Below, piece after piece: positions 7,776 to 16,892 of a stretch of DNA of 45,233 nucleotides. A program made the translations under genes and the position numbers. Position 1 is the stretch's first letter. Every line of letters starts with the position of its first letter. The stretch is from the NCBI RefSeq assembly GCF_030852425.1, contig NZ_NSDM01000031.1, forward strand, positions 1 through 45,233, written 5' to 3'. A model generated the notes under the pieces. That model worked only from the letters and a program-made list of their open reading frames with translations, did no database searches and was not told the DNA's origin. This stretch comes from Saccharothrix longispora. Lineage in GTDB: Bacteria; Actinomycetota; Actinomycetes; Mycobacteriales; Pseudonocardiaceae.

Positions 7776-9176
7776 ATGACCGATCGACCAGTCGAATTCC
7801 GACTGTGGGGCCAGGTGACGGCGTACCGCGACGGCGAACGCGTGCACCTCGGCACCGAGAAGGAGCAGTGTTTGCTCGTCGCGCTCGCCGCGAAGAGCAC
7901 GCCGGTGCGGCGCGACACGTTGCCCGAGTGGCTGTGGGACGACCCCCCGGACAGCGCCGCGTCGGAGATAGACCGGTACATGACGCGGTTGCGCGGTCGG
8001 CTGGTCGCAGCCGGAATCGGCGACCTGCTGGAGAGCAGGAACAGACTCTGCCGGTTGGACGTCGTAGACGCGCAGGTCGACGTCCGCCGCTTCGAGGCGT
8101 TGGCCGCGCGGGCCCGTTCCGTCGCCGACGGCCAGGCGGCCACGTTGCTCGCGGAAGCGCTGGAGCTGGCGGAAGGAGTGCCCTTGGCGGGGCTGCGGAG
8201 CCGTCGGATCGAGGTTTACCGGGCCGCGCTGGTCGAACAACGCCTCGCCGCCCGGATCCGCCTCGCTGGGATCGAGATCGGTCTCGGGCGGTACCACGAG
8301 TGCATACCGGGTCTGGTTCAACTGTTCCTGGAGCATCCCGGCAACGCCGAAGTCACTCGGCTCACGATGTCCTCCCTGCACTTCGCCGGGCGCACGCAGG
8401 ACGCGCTCGACACCTTCGCCACGTACCGCAAGCAAGTAGTCGAAAACGGAGGGCTCGAAGTGGACGCGGAACTCGTGAAGCTACAGCGGATGATCATGGA
8501 CAACGCCGAGAGCTTGCGCCGGCCCGTCGCATCGCGCCCGGCCCAGGTGGTCCCCGTGACTCTGTCTCCCGCTCAGGAGGTCCAGCGAGAGCTCATTGTG
8601 GTGCTGCGCCCCGACGACGAGGACCTGATCGCACTGCGGACGGCGATCTCCCGGTCGTTCCACCGGGATGGCATCGACGTCAGCATTGCGGACGACCGGT
8701 TGGTCTGCGTGGTGCCCGCCGACGTCCCGCACGCGGAAGTGGTCACCTCGTGGCTCGACCGGGTCGCCGCCGAGGTGCGGTTCCCAGTACGGGTGGGCGT
8801 CTCCGTCGAGAACGAGGAGCTGGCCACCGAGCTGGCCGGTTCTGACTACGCCAGACGGGTGCTGGCTGCGGCCCGGACCAAGAACCTGGTCGTCGTCGTG
8901 TCGGACGAACTGCACGAGTCAGTCGTGCGCCGCCGAGGAGTCCCGTACGAGCTGGGCTCCTACCGGCAGGTCGAGGAGCACCCAGGTGGTTGGGTGCGCG
9001 TGCCGGGTTACTCGGTGCCACCGAGACCGGTCCAGGTCGAGGAACGGCATCGCGGACCTCGCTCGGGAGACGTACTTAAGGGACCCACTGTGTACGTCCA
9101 GGGCCGGGCGCGGATCGGTGAGCAGTTCAACGCGACGGTGATCAACATGGACGCGAGGCGTCGCCGTGAGCGGTGA
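7776..9176 (+). CDS. SARP-type regulator with C-terminal cyclase-like domain
   Basis: This 466-residue protein is the first gene of a four-gene operon. Residues 1-100 resemble the OmpR-like winged helix of SARPs (FRLWGQVTAYRDGERVHLG, then a WLWDDPPDSAASEIDRYMTRLRG-like region). Residues 100-245 form a BTAD helical domain (DVRRFEALAARAR, YRAALVEQRLAARI, GRTQDALDTFATYR). Residues 270-430 look like a degenerate class III nucleotide cyclase domain, ending VVSDELHESVVRR and GWVRVPG; the metal-binding RGDG is replaced by ADDR, so catalysis is unlikely. The tail VYVQGRARIGEQFNATVIN is a short beta motif. The ATG at 7776 follows AAAGGG. The 3' end overlaps the next gene by 11 bp. Confidence 0.72.
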   Translation: MTDRPVEFRLWGQVTAYRDGERVHLGTEKEQCLLVALAAKSTPVRRDTLPEWLWDDPPDSAASEIDRYMTRLRGRLVAAGIGDLLESRNRLCRLDVVDAQVDVRRFEALAARARSVADGQAATLLAEALELAEGVPLAGLRSRRIEVYRAALVEQRLAARIRLAGIEIGLGRYHECIPGLVQLFLEHPGNAEVTRLTMSSLHFAGRTQDALDTFATYRKQVVENGGLEVDAELVKLQRMIMDNAESLRRPVASRPAQVVPVTLSPAQEVQRELIVVLRPDDEDLIALRTAISRSFHRDGIDVSIADDRLVCVVPADVPHAEVVTSWLDRVAAEVRFPVRVGVSVENEELATELAGSDYARRVLAAARTKNLVVVVSDELHESVVRRRGVPYELGSYRQVEEHPGGWVRVPGYSVPPRPVQVEERHRGPRSGDVLKGPTVYVQGRARIGEQFNATVINMDARRRRER

Positions 9177-11490
9177 GGGTGCGAGCGGAACCGACCGACC
9201 GGCGGATCCCGGCACGTCGGGCACCGGACCGGCGAAGGGCGGTGGACCCGCCAAGGGCGGCGAGCGGAGCGCGGGTCCGGCCAAGAGCGGGGAGAAGGAC
9301 GGCGCGGGCAACGGCAAGACGGCTTCGGAGAGCAGCGACCCGGACGCGCCGTACGGTTCGGACCGACGCGCGTTCGGCGAGGCGTACGACGAGGGCCGCA
9401 ACCTCACCACCGGCGGCCCGATGGCGTTCATCCGCGATTCCGCCGTGGACGAGATGCACGTCGGGGACCGGCACTACCACTACTCGGCGGGCCGCGGTGG
9501 CAAACGCCGGTCCGGCTCGGTGCACGAGGACGAGTTGGAGGCCGTGCGCGCCCGCTACGTGCCGGTTGACGGGTACGACGACATGCTGTCGACCCTGGAG
9601 GACCGCCGAGTCATGGTGCTCTGTGGCGAACCCGGCACGGGCCGCTTCACCACGGCGGTACGCCTGCTCGACGGCGTGGGGTGCGAGGTGATCTCCCGGT
9701 TCGATGCTGGGCAGGACATTGGCGCGTTGACGTCGAACGACTTCGAGAACGGGCACGGCTACGTCGTGGAGCTTCTCGACGCGGCGGGCAGCTCCACGAC
9801 GGAGACCCAACTCGACAAGCTGCGGGACTTGGTGGGGGCGAGCGGCAGCAACATCGTTCTCATTGCCGAACGCGACGATCTCCAGGGTTGGCACCTGGGC
9901 AGTTACGTGGTGCTGTATAGCCCGCCGAATTCGGACAGGGTTCTGGAGAGCCACCTCGTTGAAGAGGTGCGCGAGGACGGCCAGGATGCGCAGGCGCTGT
10001 TGCGCGAACTCGGTGAATCCCACCGCCTGCGCCGAGCGCTCGGTCCGGCCCCGCGGCCGGTGGAGGTCGCCCGGATGGCCCGCCTGCTCGCTGAGTACGG
10101 CCGGGGCGCCATCGGCTTGGACGAGGTCGAGAGTCAGGCCGCCCAGTTGGTGCAGCGACAGGTCGTGGAGTGGTTCGCCGGGCTGGCGGGGCTCCGCTCG
10201 GCCGAATTGGGCGACGCTCTGAGACTGGCGGCGTTCCGCATTGCGCTGGCGGTGCTGAACAGGTCGCCGTACAACATGGTCGCAGAGACCGGCCGTCAGC
10301 TCGCCGACCTGTTCCTCAAGGACGTCAAAGGGGTGTCGACGACCCAGTCCTCGCTGTTCGCCGACGATCACCAGAGCCGGTTGCCGAAGTCGCGGGCCGA
10401 GGTGGTGGAGGGTTCGATGTCGGTCGGTCTGGAGCGCGTCCCGGTTGGGCTCGCGAAGTACTCGGACGATCGCCTCCCGGTGGTGCTGCTCAGCTACGTG
10501 TGGAAGAACCACCACGGTCTGCGCAAGGTCATGGTCCAGTGGCTCAAGGCGCTGAGCAAGGACGGCCGTCCGATGATCTGGGTGCGCGCCGCGCAGGCGG
10601 CCGGGCTGTTCTGCTCACTGGACTTCCACTCCACCTTCGAAGACATGATCCGTCCCGGCGCCACGGCGATGGGCAAGAGGAGGAGGCAACGCAGACTCTT
10701 CGCGGCCGTCGCGCTCGACCAGGCCGCGCGGGACGAACGGGTCGCGGACGCGGTCGACGAGCGGCTCAAGATTTGGCGCCGGTCTGGCACGGACGCCGAG
10801 CGCTGGACCGCCGCGTCGGCTCTGGGCTACGACCTCGGGCGGCGGTCGATCGACTCGACCTTCGAGGAGCTGCGCGTCCTGGGCACGCCGTCTGAGCAGC
10901 AGTCAGCCCTGGACGAGTGGACGGACGCCAGTTTGGTGCAGGCGTCCGGCTACAGCGTGGCGAACCTGTTCGCGTTCGGTGAGGTGGAGCCCGTGCTGGG
11001 CAAGCTCGCCGAGTGGACCTCCAGCGACCGGCAGAGCGTCCGCAAGCTCGCCTGGTGGGCGATGCTCTATCTGATCCACATGCACGGCTTCGACCTCGAC
11101 CAGCTGCGGCTGTCCGCGGGGCGGGTGGAGCGCCCTACGCCCAGGGCTCAGGAGCACTGGCCGCTGCTGCTGGCGTTGCAGGACGAGCAGTCGCACCTGG
11201 CCACCCCTATCGCTGACCTGCTGCGGTGGGGCCTGCGCGGGCGGCGGGGTGACTTCGTGGCCAGGTACCTGTTCGGGCCGTGGATCCGGGCTGCGGAGAA
11301 GGACGGTGAATGCCTGCGCGCTCTGATCACCTTCGTGCCGCACCTGGTGCACGACGAGTTCGATGTGCGCCGGCTCCACTACCTGGTCAACCGTCTGAGA
11401 CACGACTGGAGCGACCCGCTTAAGGACGACGCCGCCCGGCTGCTCGAAGCCGCCATCCGTGTCCCCGCGCTCAGAGAGGAAGCGTCATGA
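9166..11490 (+). CDS. P-loop and helical-repeat protein, conflict-system type
   Basis: This 774-residue protein is the second gene of the operon. Residues 1-70 are low-complexity Gly/Ala/Lys/Pro. A short motif SAVDEMHVGDRHYHY (about 90-104) resembles beta tags found in actinobacterial STAND systems. A P-loop follows with GEPGTGRFT (154-162), where Arg160 replaces the usual Walker Lys. Hydrophobic strands GYVVELLD and SNIVLIAERDD fit a compact AAA/STAND fold. Residues 300-774 are alpha-helical with HEAT-like spacing and no recognisable effector. The GTG at 9166 lies inside the SARP gene; the stop overlaps the next ATG as ATGA. NTP binding may be weakened by the Arg. The function is unknown. 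Confidence 0.6.
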   Translation: MSGEGASGTDRPADPGTSGTGPAKGGGPAKGGERSAGPAKSGEKDGAGNGKTASESSDPDAPYGSDRRAFGEAYDEGRNLTTGGPMAFIRDSAVDEMHVGDRHYHYSAGRGGKRRSGSVHEDELEAVRARYVPVDGYDDMLSTLEDRRVMVLCGEPGTGRFTTAVRLLDGVGCEVISRFDAGQDIGALTSNDFENGHGYVVELLDAAGSSTTETQLDKLRDLVGASGSNIVLIAERDDLQGWHLGSYVVLYSPPNSDRVLESHLVEEVREDGQDAQALLRELGESHRLRRALGPAPRPVEVARMARLLAEYGRGAIGLDEVESQAAQLVQRQVVEWFAGLAGLRSAELGDALRLAAFRIALAVLNRSPYNMVAETGRQLADLFLKDVKGVSTTQSSLFADDHQSRLPKSRAEVVEGSMSVGLERVPVGLAKYSDDRLPVVLLSYVWKNHHGLRKVMVQWLKALSKDGRPMIWVRAAQAAGLFCSLDFHSTFEDMIRPGATAMGKRRRQRRLFAAVALDQAARDERVADAVDERLKIWRRSGTDAERWTAASALGYDLGRRSIDSTFEELRVLGTPSEQQSALDEWTDASLVQASGYSVANLFAFGEVEPVLGKLAEWTSSDRQSVRKLAWWAMLYLIHMHGFDLDQLRLSAGRVERPTPRAQEHWPLLLALQDEQSHLATPIADLLRWGLRGRRGDFVARYLFGPWIRAAEKDGECLRALITFVPHLVHDEFDVRRLHYLVNRLRHDWSDPLKDDAARLLEAAIRVPALREEAS

Positions 11491-12476
11491 CGAAGTCGGA
11501 TCCCAAGTCGGACTCCAAGGACCCCGCGCGGACCGAGGAACCGCCCCCCGCCGCCGAGGGCGCGAAAGACCGCGCGCGGCCGCTCGCTCCCGTCACGGCG
11601 CCGGATTTCGGCAGCCCGATCGTAGATGAACTCCACGTCAAGCGGTTCGAGCTGCTCTACCGACGACTGCCGGTCGGAGCCCGGGTCGCTCGGGTCTTCG
11701 TCACGCGTTCGGGCAACTGCCTCACCTATCCGGCGACGGGCCAGCCCACCACCGGGGAGTTGGTGTGGAACAAGGTCCGTACGGTGTACGAGGTCGATCT
11801 CGGCATCCACGTGTCCACCGTCAAGGCCCACCTGCCCAGCCGCGGCGACAAAATCTACTTCAAGGCGACCGTCGACCTGGAATGGAAGGTGACCGACCCG
11901 GCGCAGGTCGTGCAGGCTGGCGTTACCGACGTCCGCAAGGTTCTGTCCCCGCGCCTTCTCGCACGGCTGCGGGCGGTGACACGCAGGTTCGACATAGAGG
12001 ACGCCGCCCAAGCCGAGAACTGCGCCAACGAGGAGTTGGAGGACGACTCGTTGGGCGCGGACCGCGGCCTGTGGGTGCGGCCGCACGTCCGCTTGGCGAT
12101 GGACGACACGAGCCTCGGGCAGTCGGACATCCAGCGGAAAGTCGACCACTTCCGGACGATTATCGCCGAAGGCGACTTCGACCAGTTCGCGTTGCAGCTC
12201 ACCCTGAAGCCCGAGGACATCGACTCCGTGGTCAAGGTCCTCGTGGACGAACGGGACAGCCGCCTCCGGGCGACCTTCGATTTCATGAACCGCCTGCTCG
12301 AATCCGATGCGCTCGACCGCTGGCAGATCGACGACCAGGTGCGGACCGCTCTGCAGATGGCGCAGGAGTCGATCTTCAGGGTGCTCACCGGCAGCGGGCA
12401 GCCGCGTCTGGTCTCCTCTGGTGAGACGATCAGGGAACCGGTGGCCAGCGGCAACGGCAGTGCGAGCCTGCCGTGA
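11487..12476 (+). CDS. SPFH/Band 7-like protein
   Basis: This 329-residue protein is the third gene of the operon. After a charged, disordered N-terminus (1-50), residues about 60-225 read like an SPFH domain: VYEVDLGIHVSTVKAHLPSR, IYFKATVDLEWKVTDPAQVV, VTDVRKVLSPRLLARLRAVT and RRFDIEDAAQAENCANEEL. The V-D-V-x-W-x-V-T-D-P and R-x3-R-x-Y/F-D-I patterns are typical of stomatin/prohibitin relatives. The C-terminal part is helical (VDERDSRLRATFDFMNRLLE). There is no membrane segment of its own; the next gene supplies one. It overlaps both neighbours by 4 bp, so all are probably translated in fixed ratio. A scaffold role at the membrane is inferred. Confidence 0.55.
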   Translation: MTKSDPKSDSKDPARTEEPPPAAEGAKDRARPLAPVTAPDFGSPIVDELHVKRFELLYRRLPVGARVARVFVTRSGNCLTYPATGQPTTGELVWNKVRTVYEVDLGIHVSTVKAHLPSRGDKIYFKATVDLEWKVTDPAQVVQAGVTDVRKVLSPRLLARLRAVTRRFDIEDAAQAENCANEELEDDSLGADRGLWVRPHVRLAMDDTSLGQSDIQRKVDHFRTIIAEGDFDQFALQLTLKPEDIDSVVKVLVDERDSRLRATFDFMNRLLESDALDRWQIDDQVRTALQMAQESIFRVLTGSGQPRLVSSGETIREPVASGNGSASLP

Positions 12477-12877
12477 CCCTCGCCGCGAGGATCGTCGGCC
12501 CGCTCGTCCCGCCGGGCGTCCTGTTCGTCGCGGCAGCAGTCGTGTTCGCTTGCCTGGCCACGCGCTGGGCGGCGCCGTTCCTCCTGCGCTTGGCGGCGTC
12601 GGCACTGCGCGGCGCCATCGCTGTGGCGGCCACACTGCTGATCTTCCCCGAGTACCGTTGGAGCACCCGGAGCCGCCGCAGAGAGAAGCCCCCGTCGTCG
12701 TTCGCCTACACCTACGGAGACGTCGTCGGGCGGACCACGTTTTGGATCAACCGGTTGCTGTCAGTCGTGCTGCACGCTGCGGCGGAGGCGGTCAAGGCGC
12801 TACCTCCGCCGCTGGTGGCGGTCCTGACCGGGGTGTTCGCCGCAGCGTTGTCGCTCGACCTCATCACGCCCTGGTGA
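12473..12877 (+). CDS. Small membrane protein of the SPFH operon
   Basis: This is 134 residues, starting at a GTG that overlaps the previous stop (GTGA). Hydrophobic stretches at about 8-29 (VGPLVPPGVLFVAAAVVFACLA), 33-60 (AAPFLLRLAASALRGAIAVAATLLIF) and 112-130 (LPPPLVAVLTGVFAAAL) predict two or three transmembrane helices. A basic loop between them contains RSRRREKPPSSFAYTYGD. I recognise no family. As the last gene of the overlapped set, it could anchor the SPFH and P-loop proteins or act as a membrane effector. That is inference from context alone. Confidence 0.6.
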   Translation: MTLAARIVGPLVPPGVLFVAAAVVFACLATRWAAPFLLRLAASALRGAIAVAATLLIFPEYRWSTRSRRREKPPSSFAYTYGDVVGRTTFWINRLLSVVLHAAAEAVKALPPPLVAVLTGVFAAALSLDLITPW

Positions 12878-12904
12878 CGGAAGGCGGTGAGCCTTCATCG
12901 TCAC
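12874..12904 (+). terminator. Hairpin terminating the SPFH operon
   Basis: The arms GTGACG-GAAGGC and GCCTTC-AT-CGTCAC form a 12-bp stem with a 2-base bulge and a 5-base loop, starting over the stop codon of the last operon gene. No U-tract follows, as is common in actinomycetes. Confidence 0.6.
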
Positions 12905-12980
12905 GGTGCAGGTCACGGCACAGGCTGAGCGGTGGGCGAGCAGTCGACCAAGATCCGATGCTCCGACCGGGAGCCTTGCC

Positions 12981-13180
12981 GTGTCGTCGTACCCTGCCGC
13001 GATTCTGCTGTCCAACTACACACTCGTCCGCTTGGGCAACGTAATCAGCGCAAAGCGAGTGCGGCGTCGGTCGCGGTGGCGGCGACTCGATTCCGGGTGC
13101 CGGACGCTGCTCGTGCTCGCCCATCTGCGCGACGGTGACCCCATGCCCACCTCGCCGCCGGGTTCGACATTGGGTTGCAG
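12981..13180 (+). pseudogene. IS5 transposase relic (N-terminal part)
   Basis: The plus-strand translation from GTG 12981 (VSSYPAAILLSN..) aligns with the first 65 residues of the IS5 transposases at 1162-2022 and 36424-37185. RSRWRRLDSGCRTLLVLAHLRDGD is the clearest match. Similarity stops near 13180, and no catalytic region or inverted ends are visible. It is older and more diverged than the other IS5 copies. Confidence 0.65.
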
Positions 13181-13562
13181 CTTGATGCCTGCTGATCACG
13201 GTAGCCGTCGTGGGGCCGTGTTGCTGGTGGCACGGATTTGGTCACTTGACGAGTTGTCAAGCAGCAGTGCCGAGTGTCAGTTCTTCGGTAGTGATACGAG
13301 TCCGTTCGGATGCTGTCGGTACCAGGACACCAGCGCCACCTGTGGCGCGTCCTGCGGCGCGGTGCGGACAACAGCAATCCGACCCGACCGAGGCGTACCC
13401 TGGTCGCCAACATGATCACCGCGCCCACGAGTGCGTCCAGGCCATGCCGCTGCTCATCTTGGTGCGCTGCTCTCGCGGAGGCGTCCGCCTTTTAGCGGGC
13501 TGCGTGTTGTGGCGACGAGACCGTTTCCCGCTGTTACCGGTCGGGTTGGAGAGGTGTTCGTA
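13181..13562. other. Intergenic region before the truncated NB-ARC gene
   Basis: This is 382 bp without a convincing gene. A perfect 6-bp inverted repeat, CTTGAC-GAGTT-GTCAAG at 13245-13261, lies about 300 bp before the NB-ARC start and could be an operator or promoter element. Nothing else is recognisable. Confidence 0.35.
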
Positions 13563-14368
13563 GTGGTGGGGTACGAACCCGGTGATCAATCTGATCTCGG
13601 TTCCCGGCTCGCGGACGGGAGTGACGGGCCGCGGGTGGGCAACACCGCGTCTGGGACCGTGGTCGGGGTGGTGCAGGTGGGTGTGGTGCATGGTGATGTG
13701 CATCTACACGCGCCACCTCCGCCGTTCCCGTCGGTACCGCGGCAGTTGCCTGCCCTTCCGGGGGTCTTCGCTGGACGCGTGGCGGAGTTGGCCGCGTTGG
13801 ACCGCGTCCTGGCCGCCACCGAGCGGGGTGGTCGGGACACCGCAGTGCCGGCGGGGGATCGGGCCGCTGCGGTGGTGAACGAGCCTGTGATGATCTCGAC
13901 GATCGGCGGGGTGGGTGGGGTCGGCAAGACGTGGTTGGCGTTGGCATGGGCACACCGCAACCTGAGTCGTTTTCCCGACGGACAGTTGTTCGTGGACCTG
14001 CGGGGGTTCAGTCCTGCTGGTGAGCCGATGGTGCCGGCGGAGGCGTTGCGGGGCTTCCTCGACGCTCTGGGTGTCGACCCCGGTGGGCTTGCTCCGGACC
14101 TGGATGCCCTGGTCGCGTCGTACCGGAGCCTGGTGGCCGGTCGGCAGATGCTGGTGGTGCTGGACAACGCTGCTACCGCCGAGCAGGTGGTGCCGCTGCT
14201 GCCGGGCAGCGCGATGTGCACCGTGTTGGTCACCGGGCGCACGGTGATGTCCTCGTTGCTCGACCGGCACGGTGCCCGTCACCTGCCGTTGGACGTGTCC
14301 GGTCGTGACGAAGCCCGTGGTCTGCTGGTTGCACGCCTGGGCGGTGACCGGCGGGTGGACGTCGAACC
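13563..14368 (+). pseudogene. NB-ARC STAND protein, 3' part removed by IS3
   Basis: About 268 residues remain of an NB-ARC ATPase of the actinobacterial TPR class. An N-terminal motif VVGVVQVGVVHGDVHLH precedes a conserved linker (LPALPGVFAGRVAEL). The nucleotide-binding domain has Walker A GGVGGVGKT, the FPDGQLFVDLRGFSP motif and Walker B QMLVVLDNA. The frame enters the IS3 left end at 14369, so the rest of NB-ARC and any TPR repeats are gone. Its closest relative in the window is the intact gene at 17925-20060 on the opposite strand. The start is taken as GTG 13563, with 13554 as an alternative. Confidence 0.72.
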
Positions 14369-14398
14369 TGAGGTTCCCCCGATAACCCGAGGCGGTTG

Positions 14399-15315
14399 TT
14401 ACCTGGATCGGGTCGGTGATGCCGGGATGGTAGTCGGTTCGCTCTGGGCGGCGTGCCAGGCGGCTTCGTACTCGTCGGGGCTGAGCCAGCCGAGGTCCTT
14501 CTGGATGCGTTCGGTGTTGTAGAACCCGTCGATGGAGGCGAAGAGTTCGTTCTCGGCTTCGTCGCGGGTGCGCCAGGAGCGCCGGTAGACCAGCTCGATC
14601 TTGAGCGTGGAGAAGGAGTTCTCCATCAGGGCGTTGTCGTAGGAGTCGCCGACCGACCCCATCGAGGGCAGGATTCCGTTGTCCGCCAACCGTTCCGCGA
14701 AGCGGAAGGCCGTCTAGGTCGAGCCGCGGTCGCTGTGGTGGATCAACTGTCCGTCGCGCACGTCGCGGGACCAGATGGCGTACTCCAGGGCGCCGAGCAC
14801 GAGGTCGGTGTCGCAGCGGTCGCTGGTCTTCCAGCCCACGATCCGGTTGGAGAAGGCGTCGCGCACGGCCGCGAGCCAGAAGGCGCCCTCGCCGGTGCGG
14901 ATGCGGGTGGCGTCGGCGACCCACAGCCGGTCCGGCGCCGGCGCGGTGAAGTCCCGGTTCACCCGATCGGGCGCCGGCGTGGCCCGCGGATCCCGCCTGG
15001 TCGACGGCATCCGCCATTGTTACGCAGGAAGGCGCCCTGCAGGCCGGCCTGGCGCATCAGCCGCTCGATACGCTTGCGCGACACGCGGACGCCCCGACGC
15101 CGCAGGACCTGGTGGACCCGCGGGCTGCCGTAGGTGCCGCCCGAGGCGGTGTGGATGTCGGTGATCTCGGCGGTGATCGCCTCGTCCTCGCGCTCACGGC
15201 GGGACGGGTCGGCCTGTCGGGCCACCCAGCCGCGGTAGGTGGAGGAGGAGACGCCCAGGACCCGGAGGACGAACTCGACCCCGAAGCGGTCGCGAAGCTG
15301 CTCGACCAGCTTCAC
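14399..15315 (-). pseudogene. IS3 OrfB transposase, frameshift and nonsense
   Basis: OrfB begins at GTG 15315, overlapping the OrfA stop by 4 bp (GTGA). The frame is lost near 15010, between GAFLR and MPSTRRDPRA. It is then stopped at 14714-14716 (TAG) inside HHSDRGST-x-TAFRFAERLADNG, where relatives have Tyr. The DDE residues are visible across the pieces: LWVADATRIRTG, HHSDRGST and NALMENSFSTLKIELV. It ends after LGWLSPDEYEAAWHAA. It cannot make a functional enzyme without repair. Confidence 0.78.
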
Positions 15316-15360
15316 GACCGTCGCCGGGTCGGGTCGAGTTCCGCCGCGAAAAACGCGGAC

Positions 15361-16562
15361 TTACATTCAACCGGTCGGAGCAACAGTGCTGGTTGAGGTG
15401 GGTGTGCGTGGCGAAGTTGGGTCGTCCGGGGATGTCGAACGAGATGAAAGCCGACCTGTGGCGGAGGTGGAAGACCGGGGAGTCGATCAGCGTCATCTCG
15501 CGTGGACTCGGCAAGCCGCCGGGCTCGGTGTTCACCGTGCTCAAGCACCACGGTGGAATCGCTCCCGAGCCCCGCAAGGCGCGTGGCGGGAGCCTGGTCT
15601 TGGCCGAGCGGGAGGAAATCTCGCGAGGGCTGCACGCGGGTGAGTCCTACCGGGCGATCGCCGAACGCCTGAGTCGTGCCGTGTCCACGGTCAGCCGTGA
15701 AGTGAACCGCAACGGCGGACGCGTCCGGTATCGGGCGACCACCGCGCAGGAGCTGGCTTCGGAGCGGGCCAGGCGCCCCAAGCCGTGTCTGCTCGCCCGT
15801 CGTCCCGGGTTGCGGGAGAAAGTGGTGGAGTTGTTGGGCCAGGAGTGGTCTCCCGAGCAGATCGTCGGGCACCTGCGCCTGCACCATGACGGCGATCCGG
15901 AGATGAGGGTCAGCCACGAGACGATCTACCGGTCGGTCTACACCACCCGCTGGAAGGTGGTTCCGCGCGTGTTGTCGACGCGGTTGCGCACGGGGCGCCC
16001 AATTCGGAAGCACAAGCGGCACACGGTGAAGGGGCAGTGGCGCTCGCAGATCGTCGACGCCCGGCCGATTGGACAGCGCCCTCCGGGGGCGGAGCACCGC
16101 ACCGAGCTCGGGCACCTGGAGGGCGACCTGGTCCTCGGGTCGGCCAACAGCCAGGTCGCGACCCTGGTCGACCGGAAATCCCGGTTCCTCACGATCGTCA
16201 AGCCCGCGAGCCGCCATACCGCGGTGGTCGTCCCGGCCCTGGTCGAAGCCTACGGACGCATGGACCCGCGCTTGCATACCACGCTGACATGGGACCGTGG
16301 CATGGAGTTGGCCGCCCATAAGGCATTCACCGCCGCCACCGGTGTCGCGGTGTTCTTCGCCGACCCGCGAAGCCCTTGGCAGCGCGGCACGAACGAGAAC
16401 ACCAACAAGCTGCTGCGACAGTACCTGCCCAAGGGCACGACCCTGGCCACGTTCAGCCAAGAGGACCTCGACGCCATCGCCGCGAAACTCAACAACCGAC
16501 CCCGCAAATGCCTCGGGTTCCGCACACCGGCAGAGAGTGTTGCCTTGACCGGGTGAATCTAA
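15361..16562 (+). mobile_element. IS30-family element (1202 bp) with GGAC duplication
   Basis: The inverted ends are TTACATTCAACCGGTC at 15361 and the complement of TTAGATTCACCCGGTC ending at 16562. GGAC flanks both sides (15357-15360 and 16563-16566), a clean 4-bp target duplication within IS3 OrfA. It is the best-preserved element of this nested set. Confidence 0.9.
15408..16556 (+). CDS. IS30-family transposase
   Basis: This transposase of 382 residues has an N-terminal HTH (SYRAIAERLSRAVSTVSREVNRNGG) characteristic of IS30 and a DDE core: HLEGDLVLG, LTWDRGMELA and NENTNKLLRQYLPKGT. It ends LNNRPRKCLGFRTPAE. GTG 15408 is chosen because GAGGTGGG lies upstream and the protein then begins MAKLGRPGMSNEMK; a TTG at 15393 is in frame. 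All catalytic residues and both ends are intact, so the element may be mobile. Confidence 0.92.
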   Translation: MAKLGRPGMSNEMKADLWRRWKTGESISVISRGLGKPPGSVFTVLKHHGGIAPEPRKARGGSLVLAEREEISRGLHAGESYRAIAERLSRAVSTVSREVNRNGGRVRYRATTAQELASERARRPKPCLLARRPGLREKVVELLGQEWSPEQIVGHLRLHHDGDPEMRVSHETIYRSVYTTRWKVVPRVLSTRLRTGRPIRKHKRHTVKGQWRSQIVDARPIGQRPPGAEHRTELGHLEGDLVLGSANSQVATLVDRKSRFLTIVKPASRHTAVVVPALVEAYGRMDPRLHTTLTWDRGMELAAHKAFTAATGVAVFFADPRSPWQRGTNENTNKLLRQYLPKGTTLATFSQEDLDAIAAKLNNRPRKCLGFRTPAESVALTG

Positions 16563-16892
16563 GGACGCGGTCTTCAGGATCTCGTTGGCCCGCTTCAGTT
16601 CCGCGTTCTCCCGCCGCAGCCGGCGCAGCTCCTCCGACTCGGCCGCGGAGGGCCGGTCGCCCCGCTCGCCGCGGTCGGCCTCGTCCTGCCGGATCCAGTT
16701 CCGCAACGCCTCCGGGTGCACGCCCAGCTGCTCGGCCAGGCGCCGGATCACCGGCTTGGGGTCCGACTCCCGGTACAACCGGACCGCGCGGGACCTCAAC
16801 TCGTCGGGGTACTTCTTCGGTGGTGCCACGGACGACTCCCATCAGGCCCTATCGGACCATGCCTGGAAAGACTCCGAGCCACCGGGAACCTT

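Larger units (their letters stand above)
15312..16829 (-). pseudogene. IS3 OrfA, interrupted by IS30
   Basis: OrfA starts at 16829 (MAPPKKYPDELRSRAVRLY) with an HTH_Tnp_1-type region and a leucine-zipper-like LRRLRRENAELKRANEILK. It is interrupted after KTAS by IS30. Beyond the IS30 the sequence resumes as AFFAAELDPTRRRS with a stop at 15312. Removing IS30 and one copy of its GGAC duplication restores the frame exactly, so the interruption is recent relative to other decay in the element. Confidence 0.8.
14369..16892 (-). mobile_element. IS3-family element split by IS30
   Basis: The two-gene IS3 element is bounded by TGAGGTTCCC at 14369 and GGGAACCTTA ending at 16892 (imperfect inverted ends), and it carries an IS30 at 15361-16562. 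Its left flank is the NB-ARC gene and its right flank is IS-C transposase coding sequence, so no target duplication is expected or seen. A deletion on at least one side must have followed insertion. Confidence 0.72.
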
